IMG/VR virus record: IMGVR_UViG_3300035168_000171
Span: 1-62,152 of that record
Length of the DNA: 62,152 bases
Strand: one strand, 5' to 3'
From: a virus
A model generated the notes under the pieces. That model did no database searches. It was not told the origin of the DNA and saw only the letters and a list, made by a program, of their open reading frames with translations. Both the position numbers and the translations under genes were made by a program. Shown piece by piece: positions 58,701 through 62,152 of this stretch; positions within the stretch are counted from its first letter, which is position 1, and the number at the start of each line of letters is the position of its first letter.

Positions 58701-59783
58701 GTCTGATGTCGTGACGCACGCGACGACGACGGCGTTGTTCGTGACGGTGGTGATCCCGGTCGGAGTAAACGTCCCGGCGGCATTCGACTCCGACGGCACC
58801 GCCGTCGCGTCCATCGCTGTCGTGGTGTCGACACCGCGCCAGATCTGGCACTGCACCGACATCCCGTCGGCGGTGTCACCGGTCCACGCCGGCAACGACT
58901 CCGACGCGGTCAACTTCTTGTAGTAGACGGAGCAGCGGATGTCCTGCGCGCCGATCTCATTGAGTTGCGTGCCGGCCTTCGTCCAGTTCGTCGGCGTTGT
59001 GAACTCGCCGGTGTCGGCGATCGTCTCGCCGAGATGAACGATGGCGAGGTCGTCGGCGACCGCGGTGTAGCCGGTCGGGTAGGTCGGGGTGGCGGTGGTG
59101 GTGCCGACGACCTGTGCGCCGACGCCGATGAGGTATGGGTTTGTCTGCGTCGCCGGCGCGATGGTGACGACCGCGATGTTGTAGAGGCCCGTCGTCGTCC
59201 AGTTCAGGTTCGAGGTGCCGGTACTCGAACCCGCCGCGCCCATCCACTTGTAGTAGATGGCATTGGCGTTGCCGCCGAAGCCATAGAGGTCGAGTGTGAT
59301 CCAGCCGGTCGGCGGCGTGGCCGGGATCGTGCCGGGGGTGATGACGAAGGCGATCGCCAGACAGTCGGCGGCGGTCGTGGTGACGGAAGGGAAGTTGGCG
59401 TTCGTCGCCGAACCCGACGTCGAGTTGGAACCGTCGATCGGTGTCGTCGGATGCGACTCGACGAGTCGCAGCATCGCCCCGTCGTTGTACTGCGAGGTGC
59501 CGGTGATCGTCGATGTGTACGTCGGCCCCTCGGAGCCGTCGGCGATGCGCCGCTGGAGTCGGGCGAGCTGCTGCGCGCCACCCGACGCCGTGCCGTACGA
59601 CGCGATGACGTCGGTGAACCCGGTGATGGCCCCCGGCACCGTCACCGTCGGGGCGTTGTAGTTCACCAGATGGGTGAGCAGCAGATCGTTGGTTGCGAGG
59701 CCACCCGGCTCCGCCAACGAGATCGAGGCGTTGCCGCCGTTGTCGTCGAGGAACTCGGTGTGGATCGCGTAGAGGGCGGTCAA
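55779..59783 (-). CDS. Large virion protein with GH140-like domain and LTLSG repeats
   Basis: The 1334-residue protein has an N-terminal beta region (1-430), four short repeats of the type (I/V)P-x-A-x-LTLSG (about 437-523), a glycoside-hydrolase-like domain (about 525-940; YLVDENGDPWFGAGDTGWSL, IIWLIGHDKNP) of the DUF4038/apiosidase type, eleven more repeats (943-1208) and an Ig-like end (YDVGDQPTVTGLFTDIDGNP). It likely degrades a host polysaccharide or forms a decorated fibre. Its place beside the portal, away from the tail tip, is unusual. Confidence 0.7.
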   Translation of the reverse strand: MTALYAIHTEFLDDNGGNASISLAEPGGLATNDLLLTHLVNYNAPTVTVPGAITGFTDVIASYGTASGGAQQLARLQRRIADGSEGPTYTSTITGTSQYNDGAMLRLVESHPTTPIDGSNSTSGSATNANFPSVTTTAADCLAIAFVITPGTIPATPPTGWITLDLYGFGGNANAIYYKWMGAAGSSTGTSNLNWTTTGLYNIAVVTIAPATQTNPYLIGVGAQVVGTTTATPTYPTGYTAVADDLAIVHLGETIADTGEFTTPTNWTKAGTQLNEIGAQDIRCSVYYKKLTASESLPAWTGDTADGMSVQCQIWRGVDTTTAMDATAVPSESNAAGTFTPTGITTVTNNAVVVACVTTSDDNAINLSTPGNFGLLYGGVDYDTTTGADHADAAAARTQATAGSVTAPTFNQVLVGTDQWAAVVIALRPASTVQNINVPTATLTLSGIAPAVAGAGAATLAVPTGTLTLSGVVPTLVEGAVNIPIPVATLILSGLAPAIAGVGIASFTLPVATVTLSGVNIAIHLGHFPVAVSGNSRYLVDENGDPWFGAGDTGWSLVAQLSTADITTYLEDRAAKGVNLVLWNAIEHLFSDNAPNNDNNDSPFTGTAFQSAINDDYWDVVDHAVSESYRLGITCLICPAYLGFSGTEEGWDTEIVAATNGQMTTYGTSIGTRYAAWPNIIWLIGHDKNPSATEEAREAAMSDAIQAVTSHLVTVGGVEQLGSDAWESSGVDYDLDTVYFRNDNEAALHTQAGWAASPTMPTGFLEGRYENDGITNAMLRSLMYGPLVSGATYAIFGNNPIWLFGSGYAAEFNSQGSLDLERFAAFVVSLDEAWAAMVPDTTDTFLTSGEGTGATRSAARFDDTGATGVLAVVYRPHGGSATLTLDLTEFSAVTGVVVRKFDPTNAAYTTLGAFGTGSAQSFGSLGTNSDGDGDWILLVEAATNIEIPTAILTLSGIAPSVAPAGAAPVVIPTAVLTLSGIAPALTGTGVGGVAVPVGVLTLSGVAPTLAGSSVATLVVPPAILTLSGLSPDVDATGAALITIPTGVVTIQGVAPSVAAEGGPQFFAIPPATLTLSGVAPTLVGAGNVQFAISPAVLTLSGVPPAIAGAAVTIVIPVAVLTLSAVTPTVVGVGTAALAIPPATIVLSGLVPLVEVGAAGVVVVIPAAILTLTPVPLQLTGGGVATFNVPVAILTLIGVAVQVGGIDQIGDVILSVSSPDVVLVVDSARVVLSTSSVPAEYDVGDQPTVTGLFTDIDGNPADPTSILVRVRNPDGTTIDEYDETDLENPTVGTWTFTFPTPFTDDGPYIVKFYGTAGVIAADDIRLVVNCSEADL
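56160..56960 (-). repeat. Eleven LTLSG protein repeats
   Basis: Units of about 23-24 residues with the core P-x-(A/G)-x-LTLSG-x-x-P recur eleven times. DNA copies have diverged, so they are old repeats rather than recent duplications. Confidence 0.8.
58215..58480 (-). repeat. Four LTLSG protein repeats before the GH domain
   Basis: The same unit occurs four times directly before the hydrolase-like domain. The GH domain therefore appears inserted into a repeat array that continues at 56160-56960. Confidence 0.75.
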
Positions 59784-59798
59784 GCGCGCCCCTCCCCG

Positions 59799-60947
59799 TT
59801 ACGGGGTGACCCGAATGTCGTCGAGATGCCAGGTTGTCGAGATGACAGCGCCATCCTTGGTTGGCGTGTAATACTTGAACTCGAACATCACCTTCGATGG
59901 CACCGTGGGGAATGCGCCGGCACGCTGGTGCGACAAGAGCACGGACCCGGTCTGCGGATCGAAGATCCGAGTACGCAATTGCCCGGCTCCGTTATCTTCG
60001 AAGCACATCGGGTAGCGGGTTGCGACATCGCCGTTGGCATCGAACGCATTCCACTGGTTGATGTTGCCGTTGATGCCGAGTTTGCCGAGCCATGCCGATG
60101 GGCCTGACCAAAGCGTGACTGCGTAGTTCGCCTTGGGGTATACGACGACCTCTGGGCGTCCTTCGACGGCACTGGCAATGGATGACTCAACGAACAGATC
60201 GGGAGCGTCAGCAGGGATGACTCCGACTTCAAACCATTGCCGGGTACCCATGTCGGTCAGGTTGATCGACCAGCACACCGATGCCGCGCCCTGCATGTTG
60301 AACGTTCGGTTCGGGCTTGCGAACATGATGCTGTACCCGGACGTGTCACCCTCCGAGAACATCACGTGCTGAGCGCACTCGTAGAATCCCTCTTCGGTAT
60401 TCCCACGGTGCACAGTGCGCTTCAGATCGGGCGTTGAACACTGTTCGGTGTGGTCGGCAGGCCATTGCGTCTGAGCGATGAGCGTATTGTCACGACGCCA
60501 GAGTCCGTGCCGCATCTGACTCTCGAACTGCCCGGGGCTGTTGAAGTCGACGGCGAATGCCTGATTGGGCAGCACCGTCGTGGTGGTCGTTGGCGCGACG
60601 GTCGTTGAGGTGGTCGTGCTCGACGTCGTGGTACTCGTCGTCGTGGTAGTTTCCGGGATTGTCGTCGTTGTCGTCGTAGGAGGCGAGGTAGTCGTCGTGC
60701 TGGGCGGTGTAGTTGTCGGTGCGACAGTCGTTGTCGGCGTCGGAGCGAAACAATCGTCCGGATCGAGGTTGGAGGGGGCTGAGAATTCGCCGGTCGGGTC
60801 GCGCTGGACATCATAGACGACGTGACAGGGAGCGACGACACTGTCATCTTGCGCAGCGATGTCGATGACCGCAATAGTGCTGACAGCACCGAAACCCGCA
60901 AGTGCGGCGAGTGCGGCAGCGCCTCGGCGCCACGACATCGCACTCAT
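59799..60947 (-). CDS. Secreted protein with Thr-rich linker
   Basis: The 382-residue protein has a signal peptide or membrane anchor (residues 8-30), a PTTTT-rich linker (about 70-130) and a C-terminal beta domain (about 140-382; FAVDFNSPGQFESQ, VMFEFKYYTP) that looks like a laminin-G/concanavalin-type fold. A signal peptide in a virion operon is unusual. Function unknown; glycan binding is plausible. Confidence 0.65.
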   Translation of the reverse strand: MSAMSWRRGAAALAALAGFGAVSTIAVIDIAAQDDSVVAPCHVVYDVQRDPTGEFSAPSNLDPDDCFAPTPTTTVAPTTTPPSTTTTSPPTTTTTTIPETTTTTSTTTSSTTTSTTVAPTTTTTVLPNQAFAVDFNSPGQFESQMRHGLWRRDNTLIAQTQWPADHTEQCSTPDLKRTVHRGNTEEGFYECAQHVMFSEGDTSGYSIMFASPNRTFNMQGAASVCWSINLTDMGTRQWFEVGVIPADAPDLFVESSIASAVEGRPEVVVYPKANYAVTLWSGPSAWLGKLGINGNINQWNAFDANGDVATRYPMCFEDNGAGQLRTRIFDPQTGSVLLSHQRAGAFPTVPSKVMFEFKYYTPTKDGAVISTTWHLDDIRVTP

Positions 60948-61408
60948 TAGACTGCCCGATAGAGGTCAGTGATCGTCGCAGTGATGTCTGAACCGTTGGT
61001 CGGCACGCCTGGCGGGTCAAGCCAGAACACCGACAGCAGCGGGCTGTCGGCGTCGTTTGTGACGAGTTGGAACACAAACCCGCCGATGATGTCGTCACCG
61101 GTCGCGACGGCCGAGAGTGTCTCGTTGCCGGCGTCCATGTTGACGCGGTTGTTCGTGTCATCTTCGGTTGCGTTGGTGCGATCGAGCGTCATGCGAGCGT
61201 AGTTCGCCGCGGTTGGTTCATCAACACCAGTGAGTGCGAGGAAATCCGCAACGAAGTTGAGATCCTGAAGTTCGGCCTCGGTGTCTGCCGCAGCCGGGAC
61301 TGACGTCCCTTCCACGTACCCCATGCGAAGATCAGTCGCGCCGAGGTCATCCCATCCACCTTGCATCAGAATGAGCTTGCCTCGGTTCGTCAGCCAATGG
61401 TTTGCCAT
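60947..61408 (-). CDS. Virion-region hypothetical protein
   Basis: The 153-residue protein (MANHWLTNRGKLILMQGGWD...) is the complete copy of the gene cut at the left end. ATLRMGYV-type strands and a C-terminal ITATITDLYRAV suggest a small beta protein of the capsid or tail. Its stop overlaps the next ATG. No family named. Confidence 0.75.
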   Translation of the reverse strand: MANHWLTNRGKLILMQGGWDDLGATDLRMGYVEGTSVPAAADTEAELQDLNFVADFLALTGVDEPTAANYARMTLDRTNATEDDTNNRVNMDAGNETLSAVATGDDIIGGFVFQLVTNDADSPLLSVFWLDPPGVPTNGSDITATITDLYRAV

Positions 61409-61455
61409 GTGATTTCTCCCTTACGGTCCCAGATGCCTGGAATCTAGCCTGCCGA

Positions 61456-61824
61456 TCAGCTGCTGTACATCTGATCGGGGTCATTTGCCCCGAGCAGACC
61501 TGTGACAGCAGCAGCCGCAAGTCCGACAAGGACGGGCGCAGCAATCCCTCGTTTGACTCGACGGTTGGCTACGAGCGTGAGTCCGAACGCGAGCCATGTT
61601 CCCATGCACCACGGGCAATGCCACATGTGGAACAACTTCGGCCAGCGTGTTTCTTCTTCATCTTCCGGCTCGAGCGCATCACCGAGTTCGGCCGGATCAG
61701 TGACTTCGACTTTGACACCGAACAACCAACCGCGGGCCCGACGTGAGATCACGTCGACAGCGATGAGTCGCCAGAGACGATAGGCAGCACCGCCGATGAG
61801 GGGGACGGCGATGAGCGGATTCAC
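61456..61824 (-). CDS. DUF1360-like membrane protein, second copy
   Basis: This is the right-hand strain copy of 213-581. CPWCMGTW is intact. Substitutions seen are Ser to Pro, Gly to Asp and Asp to Asn in the middle region; most base changes are silent, so the protein is under purifying selection. Confidence 0.75.
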   Translation of the reverse strand: MNPLIAVPLIGGAAYRLWRLIAVDVISRRARGWLFGVKVEVTDPAELGDALEPEDEEETRWPKLFHMWHCPWCMGTWLAFGLTLVANRRVKRGIAAPVLVGLAAAAVTGLLGANDPDQMYSS

Positions 61825-62152
61825 GCCGGGAACGGAATCGGTTTGCCAGACTCCGTCCACATCTCGGGTTCGGCAGGCAGTTGTGCGAGGAAATTGCGGG
61901 CCGGGCCCCGGAGGTGCTTCGGGGTCTGGCACCCGCAGGAGGCCCGGGCGAAGGCGAAATCGGTCGGGCCCTCGGCGAGGAGGGTGCCGGAGAGGACTCG
62001 TCCTCGGATGCGGGGCTCTTCGGTAAAGCGGAGGGTGACGGGGTAGACGTCGCTGCTCTCCGGGAAGAGGGCAAATTCGGTGTTGGCAGTCTGGATGAGT
62101 CTGGCGCGAAAGGCGCCGGTGGACCCGATCTGGGCCGTGCCGAAACTGTCAA
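61821..62152 (-). CDS. Hypothetical protein, 5'-truncated copy
   Basis: This is the C-terminal 110 residues of the gene complete at 578-949. The window ends before its TTG start. The ASCGCQTPKHL motif is retained. Confidence 0.7.
   Translation of the reverse strand, partial: DSFGTAQIGSTGAFRARLIQTANTEFALFPESSDVYPVTLRFTEEPRIRGRVLSGTLLAEGPTDFAFARASCGCQTPKHLRGPARNFLAQLPAEPEMWTESGKPIPFPA

Larger units (their letters stand above)
61244..62152. repeat. Right copy of diverged terminal duplication
   Basis: Matches 1-915 at about 94% identity, with one 6-base deletion. It carries the 3' half of the virion hypothetical gene, the DUF1360 gene and most of the 123-residue gene. Confidence 0.9.

Noticed and set aside
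1-62152. Exact direct terminal repeats
   Set aside because: The ends differ at several percent of positions, unlike packaged terminal repeats, which are identical.
1-62152. Integrase, excisionase or lysogeny repressor
   Set aside because: No Tyr or Ser recombinase motifs are seen. The small helix-turn-helix proteins at 27473 and 33993 lie in replication-gene operons and have no facing promoter pair typical of an immunity region.

Overview
The window is one near-complete genome of a tailed double-stranded DNA phage (siphovirus type: TerL, portal, capsid maturation protease, HK97-like capsid protein, major tail protein, tape measure). The two ends (1-915 and 61244-62152) carry the same genes at roughly 94% identity by hand count, so the map is probably a circle of about 61.24 kb sampled from two close strains, not a phage with identical terminal repeats. 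High GC, ATGA/GTGA-coupled genes, many GTG starts, leaderless promoters and Cys-rich head-tail proteins point to an actinobacterial host. The Thr/Pro-rich linkers of two secreted proteins resemble those common in Acidimicrobiia; that host is inference. I see no integrase or lysogeny repressor, so a virulent life style is likely.

Layout. (1) Positions 3250-1 continuing into 62152-34754, minus strand: the late region. In transcription order it runs: four tiny membrane/coiled-coil/zinc genes, TerL, small membrane proteins, a secreted Thr-rich protein, a 1334-residue glycoside-hydrolase-like virion protein with LTLSG repeats, portal, protease, capsid, major tail protein, a glycosyltransferase/methyltransferase cassette with its own promoter and an upstream terminator, head-tail connectors, frameshifted tail assembly chaperone, tape measure, tail tip proteins, a polyglycine adhesin-like protein and an M15 peptidase. 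(2) 3.5-7.2 kb, plus strand: fifteen small early genes. (3) 7.18-10.1 kb, minus strand: a TerS-like protein and a primase-polymerase/SF3 helicase. (4) 10.3-34.75 kb, plus strand: small zinc proteins, DUF932, DUF2786, a metallopeptidase, a secreted lytic enzyme with an LPxTG-anchored surface protein, then nucleotide, replication, DNA-modification and recombination genes (dNMP kinase, ThyA-family hydroxymethylase, dCMP deaminase, DNA polymerase A, RuvC-like nuclease, SNF2 helicase, HAD phosphatase, ADDT-like protein, 5-hmdU DNA kinase-like protein, HNH homing nuclease, Cas4-like exonuclease, Sak4-like ATPase, SSB, MazG, C5 methyltransferase).

Two regulatory systems stand out. First, nine plus-strand copies of a promoter, TGGACA or one mismatch, exactly 17 bp, TACAAT; in six of them a start codon lies 7-8 nt after the -10 box, so the mRNAs should be leaderless. 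Related leaderless GTG starts precede TerL, probably TerS, and the glycosyltransferase cassette. Second, five covarying RNA elements between the first small genes each look like the top half of a tRNA: an outer stem, an 11-nt bulge, an inner stem and a 7-nt T-loop-like hairpin loop. I know of no described family matching them, and they are the strongest candidate here for an undescribed system. A likely DNA base hypermodification pathway, a phage-encoded sortase-anchored protein and the virion glycosylation cassette are the next most interesting features.
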